Positions 8,010 to 15,589 are shown, counted from the first letter of the stretch. The stretch is DNA of 28,174 bases from a candidate division CSSED10-310 bacterium (GCA_016932295.1 JAFGDC010000141.1:1-28174), one strand, 5' to 3'. The notes: generated by a model from the letters alone, not told the origin. Program-made: numbers and translations.

Positions 8010-8600
8010 CTATCGGGCAACCGCGGAGAGACGTTCCGGGGGATTGATGGTCTCGCCCCAGAAACGAGTGGCCACGATCTTCAGGTCGATCTGACGGCGC
8101 TCCTGATTGACCACGTGTACTATCACCCTGTCCTCATCACTGTACGCAATGGTGGCTGGCTGATCCAGGTAGATGACCGCATAGTTTTCCGGCAGTGCAA
8201 TGTAAATGTCTTTAATGTTCGTGGTGCGACTGAACAACAAACGATCACCGGCGTACTGGAGACTGTCGAAATCATTGTACCAAGCGCCCATCACCACCTC
8301 GGCCCCATCGGCAGCCGGAATGTTGCGCAGATCCGTGCGGACCATCGCCCGTTCACGGGTTATCACTTCCGTATCGAGTTCCATCCCGGAGGCGACTTCA
8401 TAGGCATATTCGTCCGACACCATGGTCATCTCGGAGGATGACAGGAAACGGGCGAAGCGTGGTATCGGCGTGTCCATATCCTGGGTCACCTGCACTTCGA
8501 AGTATCCAGGTTCGAGTGTCAGGTCATACACCACCGAAGAGGCCATGGCCTGAGTGGCGATGACCACCGCCACTATCCCAATGAACAACAACTTTCTCAT
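8010..8600 (-). CDS. Secreted hypothetical protein
   Basis: This 196-residue protein begins with a clear Sec signal (MRKLLFIGIVAVVIATQAMA, cleavage probably after residue 20). I prefer the ATG at 8600 to the longer frame reaching 8708 because AAAGGAG lies 8 bases upstream and the signal peptide starts there. The mature part looks beta-rich, with many strands of alternating hydrophobic residues (YDLTLEPGYFEVQV, IYIALPENYAVIYLD, RVIVHVVNQE). I recognise no family. It is the first gene of a likely unit with the HAD phosphatase and ssb. A periplasmic or outer-membrane-associated location is inferred from the signal peptide only. Confidence 0.65.
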   Translation of the reverse strand: MRKLLFIGIVAVVIATQAMASSVVYDLTLEPGYFEVQVTQDMDTPIPRFARFLSSSEMTMVSDEYAYEVASGMELDTEVITRERAMVRTDLRNIPAADGAEVVMGAWYNDFDSLQYAGDRLLFSRTTNIKDIYIALPENYAVIYLDQPATIAYSDEDRVIVHVVNQERRQIDLKIVATRFWGETINPPERLSAVAR

Positions 8601-8707
8601 CGGTCCGACTCCTTTCACGGGTTGTACGATGTTCCGGCAGCGCCAATTTCGCGGAGCCGAGATACAGACCACTCGGTACCAGGGCATCCATGTGAGAGGC
8701 TGCATCA

Positions 8708-8736
8708 ATAGTAACCATCCGCACCGGCATCTTCAA
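8708..8736 (-). promoter_or_regulatory. Candidate sigma-70-type promoter for the 8600-6818 unit
   Basis: Read on the minus strand, TTGAAG (8736-8731), a 17-base spacer and TACTAT (8713-8708) match 4/6 and 4/6 of the consensus. The start of transcription would fall near 8700, giving a leader of about 100 bases before the ATG at 8600. Confidence 0.4.
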
Positions 8737-8858
8737 GCATCGACAAATCAACCTCCTCATGCCAGCCTCTTCAAACCTGATATTCGAAACCGGCCCTGGA
8801 TTGGTCTTTTCCCGCCGTCGGCCGGCTTCGGGCTGGACCGAAAACCGCGCCGAACCGT

Positions 8859-8886
8859 TTGCAAGAGAACGGATTATGTGTATAGT
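8859..8886 (+). promoter_or_regulatory. Candidate sigma-70-type promoter for the ModA-like gene
   Basis: TTGCAA (8859-8864), a 16-base spacer and TATAGT (8881-8886) lie 43 bases upstream of the ATG at 8930. The -10 box matches 5/6. This is the best promoter match upstream of this gene. Confidence 0.42.
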
Positions 8887-8929
8887 CGTTCCGATTCAAC
8901 ATACGACTGCTGGTCCGTGGAGAATCTGA

Positions 8930-9832
8930 ATGGTGGTTAAAAAGTCCGATCTGAAGATACTGGTGGCCGCAGTGGGCATCTGCCTGCTTGGCGGCATCGT
9001 CACTTACAACACCAATCGCGCCGGGGCACCCGGCTTTACCGGAGAGTCGGTGGTCTGTTTCCTGCCCGAGGTCCTGCGGCCAGTGCTCGAACCACTCATG
9101 GATTCATTCCAGCACGCCTTCGGTATCGAGGTGCGGCGGATTTCCTGCAACAGCCTGGAAATGGCGGAAAGACTCGCGGAAACACCGGCAGGTCACGCAG
9201 TGATCTATGAGGATATCGGCGTCACCGAACGCTTGTTGAGCGGTGATCTTCTGCTGCGTGGCGAGACACACATATTCGAATTACTGTATCTGGTACCCGC
9301 GCTCCTGGTGGCCAAGGGGAATCCTGGCGCCGTGGTAGGTCTGGCCGATGTCGGCAGGGAAGGACTGATGGTGGGAGTGGAACCGCCCAGTTACAGCGCC
9401 ATGGGAGCACTGGCGGGTGGCGTACTCAAGGATTACGATTTGTTGAAGAAAAAGCTCGACCGGCGCGAACTGCGCCAAGCCCCCCTTGAGGAACTCATTG
9501 AACTGCTGCACGGCAATCAATTGCATACGATAATCGGCTACCGGTTCCTGCATTTTCTGCACAGCCGGGTAATGGATCTTGTCCCGCTGCCTGAAAATGA
9601 GTCAACGGGTGTGGTCGTGGTGCGCGCCGCGATGACCAGGTTCGCTTCCGATCCCAATGCAACCCACGCCTTGCTTCAGTACCTGGCGCATCCCTCCCGG
9701 CGCGACCAGCTCAAACGAATCGGTTGTCTGTCATATCGACATTTGGCCGATTCGGTACTGGGAAAAGGATTCGTTGAGCTGGTAAATATGCCTGGTGAAG
9801 ATGGTCATGAAAAAGTGGTTCAAAGTCCCTAG
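8930..9832 (+). CDS. ModA-like periplasmic solute-binding protein (orphan)
   Basis: This 300-residue protein starts at an ATG with GGAG seven bases upstream. An N-terminal membrane segment (about 9-25) lacks an obvious cleavage site and could anchor it on the periplasmic side. The rest resembles the molybdate/tungstate-type binding proteins (SBP_bac_11): an opening strand then LMDSFQHAFGIEVRR, later LYLVPALLVAKGNPGAVVGLADV, and a second lobe ending in a helix typical of the fold (ALLQYLAHPSRRDQLKRIG). The assignment rests on layout, not on conserved ligand residues. No ABC permease or ATPase gene is nearby, so transport may use distant partners, or the protein may sense rather than transport. 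It converges with the DUF507 pair, 15 bases apart. Confidence 0.55.
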   Translation: MVVKKSDLKILVAAVGICLLGGIVTYNTNRAGAPGFTGESVVCFLPEVLRPVLEPLMDSFQHAFGIEVRRISCNSLEMAERLAETPAGHAVIYEDIGVTERLLSGDLLLRGETHIFELLYLVPALLVAKGNPGAVVGLADVGREGLMVGVEPPSYSAMGALAGGVLKDYDLLKKKLDRRELRQAPLEELIELLHGNQLHTIIGYRFLHFLHSRVMDLVPLPENESTGVVVVRAAMTRFASDPNATHALLQYLAHPSRRDQLKRIGCLSYRHLADSVLGKGFVELVNMPGEDGHEKVVQSP

Positions 9833-9847
9833 TATCCGCCGGCTCGA

Positions 9848-10126
9848 TCAGAATTTACGGCGTTTGTTCATCTCTTCATTATACATCCGGCCATAGAGCA
9901 GCTCCCACTCCTTGCTGCCCTCAGGAATCCTGCGGGACATGGAATCAATCGCGTCGCGCACTCCTTCGTCGATATCGTCATCAAGACGCAGCTCTTCCAT
10001 GATGATGGCCTTGATGCGCAGGCGAACATCGTTCTCCGTGGCGATGAAATCGAAGTTGTCGTCTGTTTCCATTCCATTGACTATTTCATGAGAAATCTTG
10101 TTGATTTTGATTGGACTCAATTTCAT
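9848..10126 (-). CDS. DUF507 family protein (second of pair)
   Basis: This is a 92-residue, charged, helical protein of the DUF507 family. The family signature is visible: a start MKLSPIKINKISHEIV, a middle RLRIKAIIMEEL, then acidic DDDIDEGVRDAI and a basic end NEEMNKRRKF. The ATG at 10126 has AGAGG at a normal distance. It follows its paralogue by 17 bases. The family's function is unknown; from memory it occurs, often in adjacent pairs, in deltaproteobacteria and some other phyla. Probably cytoplasmic; no signal or membrane segment is visible. Confidence 0.82.
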   Translation of the reverse strand: MKLSPIKINKISHEIVNGMETDDNFDFIATENDVRLRIKAIIMEELRLDDDIDEGVRDAIDSMSRRIPEGSKEWELLYGRMYNEEMNKRRKF

Positions 10127-10143
10127 GACAACAGCCTCTCCGC

Positions 10144-10422
10144 TCAGAGGATCAGATTGCGATCCTTGGCCAGCTTGTCCTTGATTGCCTTGAACATCTC
10201 GTGATACGGGATCCGCTGCCGGTCGAGTTCATCGGCGTGCTCCTCCAGTATCGCCCGCACCTCTTCGTCCAGGTTGTCCTCGATCATGAGGTCACTGGTG
10301 ATGATCTGCGCAACTTTTGACTTGCCCGCCGCGATGTCGTCCAGAATGATCATCTCCTCGCGTAACAGCTTGTTGATAATGATCTCGGCAAGATATTCAA
10401 TTCGTTCAGCTCGTAACTTCAA
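10144..10422 (-). CDS. DUF507 family protein (first of pair)
   Basis: This 92-residue paralogue of the next gene starts MKLRAERIEYLAEIIINK, then has acidic NLDEEVRAILEEH and a basic KDKLAKDRNL end. I place the start at a TTG (10422) rather than at the TTG at 10449 for three reasons. GGGAG lies seven bases upstream of 10422. The resulting length equals the paralogue's 92 residues and the N-termini align (MKL). The upstream TTG falls inside the -10 box of a good promoter, so it could not be in the transcript. Function unknown; the two may form a heteromer (inference). Confidence 0.82.
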   Translation of the reverse strand: MKLRAERIEYLAEIIINKLLREEMIILDDIAAGKSKVAQIITSDLMIEDNLDEEVRAILEEHADELDRQRIPYHEMFKAIKDKLAKDRNLIL

Positions 10423-10448
10423 CTTCCTACTCCCTGCAAATCTTAGCA

Positions 10449-10477
10449 AGCATACGTCATGAACGTAAGGTGGTCAA
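10449..10477 (-). promoter_or_regulatory. Candidate promoter of the DUF507 pair
   Basis: On the minus strand, TTGACC (10477-10472), a 17-base spacer and TATGCT (10454-10449) form one of the best sigma-70-type matches in the window. Transcription would start near 10441, about 20 bases before the TTG start codon at 10422. This position decides the start of the first DUF507 gene. Confidence 0.55.
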
Positions 10478-10616
10478 GGCGGATTGTGACATCCCCCACA
10501 TCCAGTTGGCTGCGTTCAATCTCAATACCGACCCACCTGATTTGCCCGGATATTTTCAAGACGCATGCATAAGGAACACTCCCAGGGGAGACATCGATGC
10601 CTCCGCGGATTGAACA

Positions 10617-10625
10617 TGGTAGAAT
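10617..10625 (+). promoter_or_regulatory. Candidate extended -10 promoter of the EpmA-like gene
   Basis: TGGTAGAAT matches an extended -10 element (TGnTATAAT, one mismatch in the hexamer). No convincing -35 lies 16-18 bases upstream. It is 56 bases before the ATG at 10681. Confidence 0.3.
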
Positions 10626-10680
10626 GCGCACCATGTACGCGATCGGTACAGGAGCGGAGAAGTAGAGGAGGGAGTGACAG

Positions 10681-11946
10681 ATGGAGGAGCGCCGGTTTCG
10701 AACCGCCAGGATCGGAGAGATGACGAACGTGCAGCACCAGGCCGTACTGGCGGGTCGAGTCGTTGCCGCCGGCAGCGGTCGCCTGGCATTGCAGGATGCG
10801 AGTGGCACCATACCGCTGCATTTCGATACCCGGGTCGACTCCTGTGCCGCCGGAGACCTGGTCAGCGTTCATGGCATGGGAACCAGGTCAGGATTCAATG
10901 TCACGGAGTTCCAGGTACATACCAAGTCGTCAGGATCAATCGAATCATTTCCACCAATACAGGTATTGCGGGAGCGCATGCGCTGTCTGGCGGAAATTCG
11001 CGCTTTTTTCACGGCCAGAGATTTCCTGGAAGTGGAGACGCCGGCACTGACTCCCGCACCGGATCTGACGCCGGCGATCCGATGTTTCGAAACGCGGTTC
11101 CACCCGGAGGTCGGCGAGCCGGTGCCGCTGTTCCTCCATACATCACCGGAAACGCATATGAAACGATTGTTGAGCGCCGGCTGCGAACGTATCTTTCAGA
11201 TCTGCACCTTTTTCAGGGATGGCGAATGCGGCCGGCTGCACAATCCTGAATTCACGGGAATCGAGTGGTACGAGGCATATACCGACTACCAGGCGGTCAT
11301 GACAACCACCGAAGCGCTTGTCAGGTCAGTGCTGCTTCCCAGGCTGGATGGCGTCCTGGAAAGGGATGGACGGCGGCTGGACTTGACGGGAGGATGGCGA
11401 CGAGAGCCGTTTTTTGGGCTCATCGAGCAGGCAGTGGGGCTGGATCTCGAAGGGATCGAAACTCCGAAGCGCGTTTCACGGCTCCTGCGGGAGAAAGGAT
11501 TGCATACCGCGCCCGATGATACGCTCGAGGATTTGCTGCTGCGCGTGTTTGTTCATGCCGTGGAAGGTGACCTGGGCTGGCCCGCGCCCATCTTCGTGAT
11601 TGACTACCCTCGTTGCCTTGGCGCCATGGCCCGGGCCAGGGACGGATCGCCTCATCTGGTGGAACGATTCGAGTTGTACATCGCGGGGATCGAATTGTGT
11701 AACGGCTATTCGGAACTGAACGACAGGTCCGAACAACTCTTCCGTTTCGAACGCGATCGGCATATCAAGTATCCGCTCGGCGGGATCCCCCTGGATTCAC
11801 GATTTCTCGATGCGATGCGTGCCGGCATTCCACCGGCAGGCGGCAATGCCCTGGGATTTGACAGACTGCTCATGCTCGCACTCGAGAAACACTCCATCGA
11901 GGACGTGCGCTTATTTCCGCTCGCTGCTGAAATCGAATCGGAGTAA
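10681..11946 (+). CDS. epmA: EpmA/GenX-like lysyl-tRNA synthetase paralogue with N-terminal OB-fold-like region
   Basis: EpmA attaches beta-lysine to elongation factor P, helping ribosomes pass polyproline. The class II aminoacyl-tRNA-synthetase core is clear: EVETPALTPAPD (about 117-128), TSPETHMKRLLSAGC (154-168), motif 2 FRDGECGRLHNPEFTGIEW (178-196), then IAGIELCNGYSEL and motif 3 GNALGFDRLLML (388-399). GCxRxFQ and HNPEFTxxEWY match EpmA better than LysS. Unlike the ~325-residue E. coli enzyme, which lacks an anticodon-binding domain, this 421-residue protein has about 95 extra N-terminal residues. Residues 20-85 look like an OB fold (LAGRVVAAGSGRLALQDASG). It could therefore be a compact LysS-like enzyme. 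A strong GGAGGGAG site precedes the ATG. No efp or epmB is nearby. Confidence 0.78.
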   Translation: MEERRFRTARIGEMTNVQHQAVLAGRVVAAGSGRLALQDASGTIPLHFDTRVDSCAAGDLVSVHGMGTRSGFNVTEFQVHTKSSGSIESFPPIQVLRERMRCLAEIRAFFTARDFLEVETPALTPAPDLTPAIRCFETRFHPEVGEPVPLFLHTSPETHMKRLLSAGCERIFQICTFFRDGECGRLHNPEFTGIEWYEAYTDYQAVMTTTEALVRSVLLPRLDGVLERDGRRLDLTGGWRREPFFGLIEQAVGLDLEGIETPKRVSRLLREKGLHTAPDDTLEDLLLRVFVHAVEGDLGWPAPIFVIDYPRCLGAMARARDGSPHLVERFELYIAGIELCNGYSELNDRSEQLFRFERDRHIKYPLGGIPLDSRFLDAMRAGIPPAGGNALGFDRLLMLALEKHSIEDVRLFPLAAEIESE

Positions 11947-12206
11947 ACCAACGATGCTGTGCGGGTATGATGGGGAGACCGGAAACGATCCGGAGCAATG
12001 GTGCTATCGACGGATGGTTCCGCGTTCCCGATTCCTTCCGTGAGCTGCTCTTTATTCTACGGGATTAGCCTTGCGGCGCATGGGATGCCCCCCGCCTGAT
12101 CCATCGATCGCATCTGACAAGGAAAATGGCGCTCGTTTCCGAACTGCGAACCATGACGCTTCGGGGGGTAATGACGCCGGACAACGAGGATTTCAAAAAA
12201 AACGTC

Positions 12207-12785
12207 TTAACGGAAGAAGATGTCCATGAATGCATCCGCGCTGGAACCGGATGAACTCGACGAGGACCTTGAAGAGCTGTTGTTGCGGTTGGTGCTGAAT
12301 GAGCTGCTGGAACCGCTGCTGGATTTCGAGCTGTTGGAGGAGCGGTTCGAGCTGCCTGAACCGGTACTGCCGCTGCTGGATCGTTTTGAGCTGGTGGTCT
12401 TGGAAGAACTGGTTGCGCGGCGTGACGAACCGCTTCCTGTTCCGGAGGTGACATAGAATGTGCAGGGAATCCCTCCGTCGTCGATCTTGTTGGCGATCGA
12501 CATTTCATTGGTGAACAAGGCCTCGATCTCAATAGCCCCATGTTCGATATCGACCCTGTGCGCCACTTCGATGGATGAGATGCGCTCGAGGGGCAGCGTG
12601 GAAGTGAATCCAGTCTTCATGCTTTTCAGGGTCAGGGAGTCGAACTTTTCGTTGATCGTGAAATCCTCGGCCAAAAGATCGCGGTTATTGGACAATCTGA
12701 CAATGTAGATCTTTCCCTTATCCGCCGTCACCCGGGGAGTGAGCAGTAGGGCTGCGATTAAACAGGGTAGCAGGATGTATTTCAT
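12207..12785 (-). CDS. Secreted protein with a long serine-rich C-terminal region
   Basis: This 192-residue protein has a Sec signal (MKYILLPCLIAALLLTPRVTA). A small beta-rich domain follows (22-113; IYIVRLSNN, LPLERISSIEV). A low-complexity stretch of about 70 residues (114-183) is dominated by Ser with Gly, Thr, Arg, Lys and Asn, and the end is a short hydrophobic tail AFMDIFFR. AGGAG lies six bases before the ATG. I know no family. The Ser-rich stretch could be a flexible, possibly glycosylated, surface linker (inference). A run of eight T follows four bases after the stop on the coding strand, without a clear hairpin. The Leu/Glu-rich frame on the other strand (12220-12456) is a by-product of the Ser codons. 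Confidence 0.65.
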   Translation of the reverse strand: MKYILLPCLIAALLLTPRVTADKGKIYIVRLSNNRDLLAEDFTINEKFDSLTLKSMKTGFTSTLPLERISSIEVAHRVDIEHGAIEIEALFTNEMSIANKIDDGGIPCTFYVTSGTGSGSSRRATSSSKTTSSKRSSSGSTGSGSSNRSSNSSKSSSGSSSSFSTNRNNSSSRSSSSSSGSSADAFMDIFFR

Positions 12786-12819
12786 CGATGACTCCTGGTT
12801 CGAGGTTCAACAGCTCTAC

Positions 12820-12846
12820 AGTATACAATGCCGGGAAGGCGGTCAA
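12820..12846 (-). promoter_or_regulatory. Candidate promoter of the Ser-rich protein gene
   Basis: On the minus strand, TTGACC (12846-12841) and TATACT (12825-12820) are separated by 15 bases, which is short. The -10 box matches 5/6 and lies 34 bases upstream of the ATG. Confidence 0.33.
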
Positions 12847-12915
12847 GGCTCATATCGGGATGTTCCTGCCCTGGGATCAGGAGCAATGCCGCTCGCCAGG
12901 GGGGGGCGCTGCGGC

Positions 12916-12944
12916 TTGCCACTGGTTGTGGGTGGTGTTATAGA
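12916..12944 (+). promoter_or_regulatory. Candidate sigma-70-type promoter of glnA
   Basis: TTGCCA (12916-12921, 5/6), a 17-base spacer and TATAGA (12939-12944, 4/6) lie about 50 bases before the GTG start at 12996. A run of eight G (12899-12906) ends nine bases upstream of the -35 box. I found no sigma-54 (GG-N10-GC) element. Confidence 0.45.
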
Positions 12945-12995
12945 AGAGTATGCCGATTATTGATCTCGTTCGTGAAACCCGGGAGGAGGGTGCCA

Positions 12996-14510
12996 GTGAA
13001 CAGGCGGTTGTTTTTCGATTCCAAGGATGAGGCCATTCAATACATTCAGCGGAACAAGATACAGATGGTGGACCTGAAATTCATCGATTTGTACGGTCAA
13101 CCCCGACATGTGACCCTTTCCGCCACTGCATGCGATGCGTCGGTCTTCATCGATGGCATTGGCTTCGATGGCTCCAGCGTCACTAAGTTCCGCAGCACGG
13201 AATCCGGGGATCTCAGCATCATTCCGGATCTGCAGGTGGCGTTCCTGGATCCATTCTGGGAATCACCGACGCTCAGTTTCCTCTGCAATATCGTCGAGGC
13301 CGATCGACCGGAGCGTCGCTTTCCCAGTGATCCCCGTTTTATTGCTCAGAAAGCGGAAATCTACCTGAGGACCATCACCGGTGGTCTAGATGTGCGGATG
13401 AGCCCGGAAGCCGAGTTCTTCCTGTTTGACCAAGTTTCTTTCAACAACGCTTCGAATCTGGCTTCATTCTCGGTGCAGAGCCAGGAGGTGATCCGCGATG
13501 CACCGCTGCCGTCCGGCAGCGAGACCGTCTATCGGCTGGGCATTACGGACGGCTATCACCGCTGTCCGCCCGGGGACAGGTATTATGAGATTCGCTCGGA
13601 AATCTGCGAGGTGCTCGAAGAATGCGGAATCCTTACGAAATACCATCATCACGAGGTGGGCGGTGCATCACAGCAGGAGATTGAACTGGGATTCAACGGG
13701 CTGCTGCGCATGTGCGATGACTTCTTCCTGCTCAAGTACATAGTCAAGAACGTGGCCGCTCGCCACAACCTGGTGGCCACCTTCATGCCGAAACCGCTCT
13801 TTGGCGAACCGGGCAATGGAATGCACATTCACATGTTCCTCGTCGATCAACAAGGCAACTCCATGTTCTATAAGGACGGCGCCGATTACGCCGACCTGAG
13901 TGACATGGGAATCGCGTTCATCGCCGGGCTTCTGGATCACGGCCGCAGCCTGCTGGGATTCACCAATCCATCCACCAACTCCTATCGCCGCCTGGTGCCC
14001 GGTCATGAAGCCCCCACCCAGTTGTATTTCTCCTCTGCCAATCGTTGCGCCGCCATCCGGATCCCCAAGTACGCCAGGACGTCAACCACGAAGCGCATGG
14101 AGTTCCGCTCTCCCGATGCGAGCTGCAACATTCACCTGGCGGCAGCGGCGATACTCATGGCCGCCCTCGATGGTCTGGAAAGATCCCTGACGCCACAGGC
14201 GTTGCTCGATCCGGACAGCGGCCCCCGCAAGTACATCGGCCCAGTGAGAGGTCGGCTGGAAGATGAATCAGCGGAAATGCAGCAGCTCATCGAACAGGTG
14301 CCCGCCAATCTCGAGGCTGCGCTGGGGGCGTTGGCGGCGGATCGCGATTATTTGTGCAAACAGGTCAGTCTGCCCGGCTCGGGATGCGAAGAACCGGTGT
14401 TCAGTGAAGATCTCATCACGCGTTGGATCCAGCTTCACCTGAACAGCGATGTCAGACCCATCAGCCTGCGACCCACCCCTTACGAGTACCAACTGTATTT
14501 CAACTGCTGA
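12996..14510 (+). CDS. glnA: Glutamine synthetase, GSI type
   Basis: This enzyme condenses ammonia and glutamate at the expense of ATP. The GTG at 12996 is chosen because GGGAGGAGGG lies five bases upstream; the longer frame starting at 12828 adds only an implausible leader over the promoter. From this start (504 residues), active-site residues are all present: Glu138 and Glu140 (SPEAEFF), Glu220 (HHHEVGG), Glu228, His277 (GNGMHIH), Arg331 or 332 (NSYRRL), flap Glu338 (VPGHEAP), Arg350 and Arg355 (ANRCAAIRIP), Arg371 (EFRSPD). The beta-grasp motif FDGSSV is at 57-62. Near the usual adenylylation site (NLYDL) the sequence is RKYIGPV, so regulation by adenylylation is doubtful. It stands alone, without glnK or ntr genes. 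Confidence 0.94.
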   Translation: MNRRLFFDSKDEAIQYIQRNKIQMVDLKFIDLYGQPRHVTLSATACDASVFIDGIGFDGSSVTKFRSTESGDLSIIPDLQVAFLDPFWESPTLSFLCNIVEADRPERRFPSDPRFIAQKAEIYLRTITGGLDVRMSPEAEFFLFDQVSFNNASNLASFSVQSQEVIRDAPLPSGSETVYRLGITDGYHRCPPGDRYYEIRSEICEVLEECGILTKYHHHEVGGASQQEIELGFNGLLRMCDDFFLLKYIVKNVAARHNLVATFMPKPLFGEPGNGMHIHMFLVDQQGNSMFYKDGADYADLSDMGIAFIAGLLDHGRSLLGFTNPSTNSYRRLVPGHEAPTQLYFSSANRCAAIRIPKYARTSTTKRMEFRSPDASCNIHLAAAAILMAALDGLERSLTPQALLDPDSGPRKYIGPVRGRLEDESAEMQQLIEQVPANLEAALGALAADRDYLCKQVSLPGSGCEEPVFSEDLITRWIQLHLNSDVRPISLRPTPYEYQLYFNC

Positions 14511-14802
14511 TTGCAGCGCGCACCCCACTTTGTAGCGATAATCAACGTTCGGCACGACACTATGCACCACCCCAGATCTTCAGCCTGCATTTCCCGGAGT
14601 GGTCAACGGCTGCTTCTGGATGGTGCATTCAATACAACCCGGCAGCCGGTCCTCGGCAATGGCACCTCCCACTGGTGGCGATGAAAGGCATGGCGGGGTG
14701 ATTCTGCTTATTCAAAAGGATAATGAATTCGACGATGGTTGGGGGACGCCTCCCGGTTACCTGCGGACCTGAAGGTGACGGGCGACCCTGCCGGGCATTG
14801 AC
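14511..14802. other. Intergenic region between glnA and the barrel gene
   Basis: I see no gene in this 292-base stretch between convergent genes. It contains a separated inverted repeat (ATGCACC at 14562-14568 and GGTGCAT at 14622-14628), but no T-tract terminator on either strand. Confidence 0.4.
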
Positions 14803-15342
14803 TCAAAGATACAATCTGAGACCGGCGCCGAACTGCAATTCGTCCTCGTTGAATTCCTCCACTTCGTTCCACTCGATAAAAATGTAGTTGGCATTGATGT
14901 CAATGCTGAGCAGATCCATGATGAGTTCCAGCTCCAGACCGGCGCGCAGTTGATAGGCCGGATCGGTCCATTCCGACCCGCTTTCGATGCCGAGCGCTTC
15001 GTTCTCGCGCCACTTGACATAGTTGCTGAACACGCCGACTCCACCGTAAAGATTACTGCCTACAAGCAAAAACAGCTTTGGAGAGAATGCTGTCTCGGCA
15101 TTGTAGTAACCATCGGGAAACAATTGCAGCATGCCTTCGATCGAGAGGAGTCCCAGTTTGACGCGGTAGGAGACGTTGTACGCCAGACCATCCTCGTCAA
15201 ATCCCTCCTCATCCTTGATGTCGCCGAGACTTTTAAAATAATGCGCGCCGAACCCGAGACTGTGGCGGTAATCCGCGGCACCCACACCGACGGATAGCAG
15301 CACTATTCCGAGAAAAACACATAGTAGTTTCCGCATAATCAT
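14803..15342 (-). CDS. Probable outer-membrane beta-barrel protein
   Basis: This 179-residue exported protein has a signal peptide (RKLLCVFLGIVLLSVGVGA). The mature part is a series of amphipathic strands with alternating Gly and aromatic residues (HSLGFGAHYFKSLG, YGGVGVFSNYVKW, YQLRAGLELELIMDLLSIDINANYIF, LQFGAGLRLYL). The last residues alternate and end in leucine, as in small eight-stranded outer-membrane barrels (OmpW/opacity-like). I cannot name the family. The start is uncertain between ATG 15342 and ATG 15336; GGAGG lies six bases before the first and AGGA six before the second. The upstream region carries 13-base direct repeats. Confidence 0.65.
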   Translation of the reverse strand: MIMRKLLCVFLGIVLLSVGVGAADYRHSLGFGAHYFKSLGDIKDEEGFDEDGLAYNVSYRVKLGLLSIEGMLQLFPDGYYNAETAFSPKLFLLVGSNLYGGVGVFSNYVKWRENEALGIESGSEWTDPAYQLRAGLELELIMDLLSIDINANYIFIEWNEVEEFNEDELQFGAGLRLYL

Positions 15343-15370
15343 TCCTTTCCTCCGATCAAGCTTCTTCCGC

Positions 15371-15441
15371 CAGACATCCATTCCATCAACCGTCTATTCC
15401 ATCAAACATCCATTGCAAACATCCACGACAAACATCCACTG
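15371..15441. repeat. Direct repeats of a 10-base core with 13-base period
   Basis: CAAACATCCA occurs at 15403-15412, 15416-15425 and 15429-15438, exactly 13 bases apart; a diverged copy CAGACATCCA is at 15371-15380. Between them, a second element (ATTCCATCAA, complement TTGATGGAAT) occurs twice, 16 bases apart. The block lies 29-99 bases upstream of the barrel gene's start codon, within its predicted leader. Confidence 0.75.
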
Positions 15442-15559
15442 GCCCGGCGGGACACGGTGGTTTCATCACTTCCACCAGGTAATCATGTCCTTCATCCGAC
15501 CGCGCCATGCTTCGGGAACCTGCCGCGCCTGCGCGCCGGAATCAGACAGGTGCTTTTTC

Positions 15560-15589
15560 AGTATACGGTTATGCCGGGTCTTGGGGCAA
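15560..15589 (-). promoter_or_regulatory. Candidate promoter of the barrel gene
   Basis: On the minus strand, TTGCCC (15589-15584), an 18-base spacer and TATACT (15565-15560, 5/6) form a plausible sigma-70-type promoter. It would give a leader of about 210 bases that includes the repeat block. The distance makes it tentative. Confidence 0.33.

Larger units (their letters stand above)
8601..8929. other. Divergent intergenic region with two candidate promoters
   Basis: This 329-base stretch separates the minus-strand secreted-protein/HAD/ssb unit from the plus-strand ModA-like gene. I see no gene in it. It holds one candidate sigma-70-type promoter on each strand, listed separately. No clear operator dyad was seen between them. 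Confidence 0.6.

Noticed and set aside
12220..12456. Plus-strand Leu/Glu-rich open frame
   Set aside because: It is the antisense reading of the Ser-rich codons in the secreted protein; its composition is explained by that alone.
15371..15441. Direct repeats considered as a CRISPR array
   Set aside because: The repeat core is 10 bases with 3-base gaps, far too short for repeats and spacers, and no cas gene is present.
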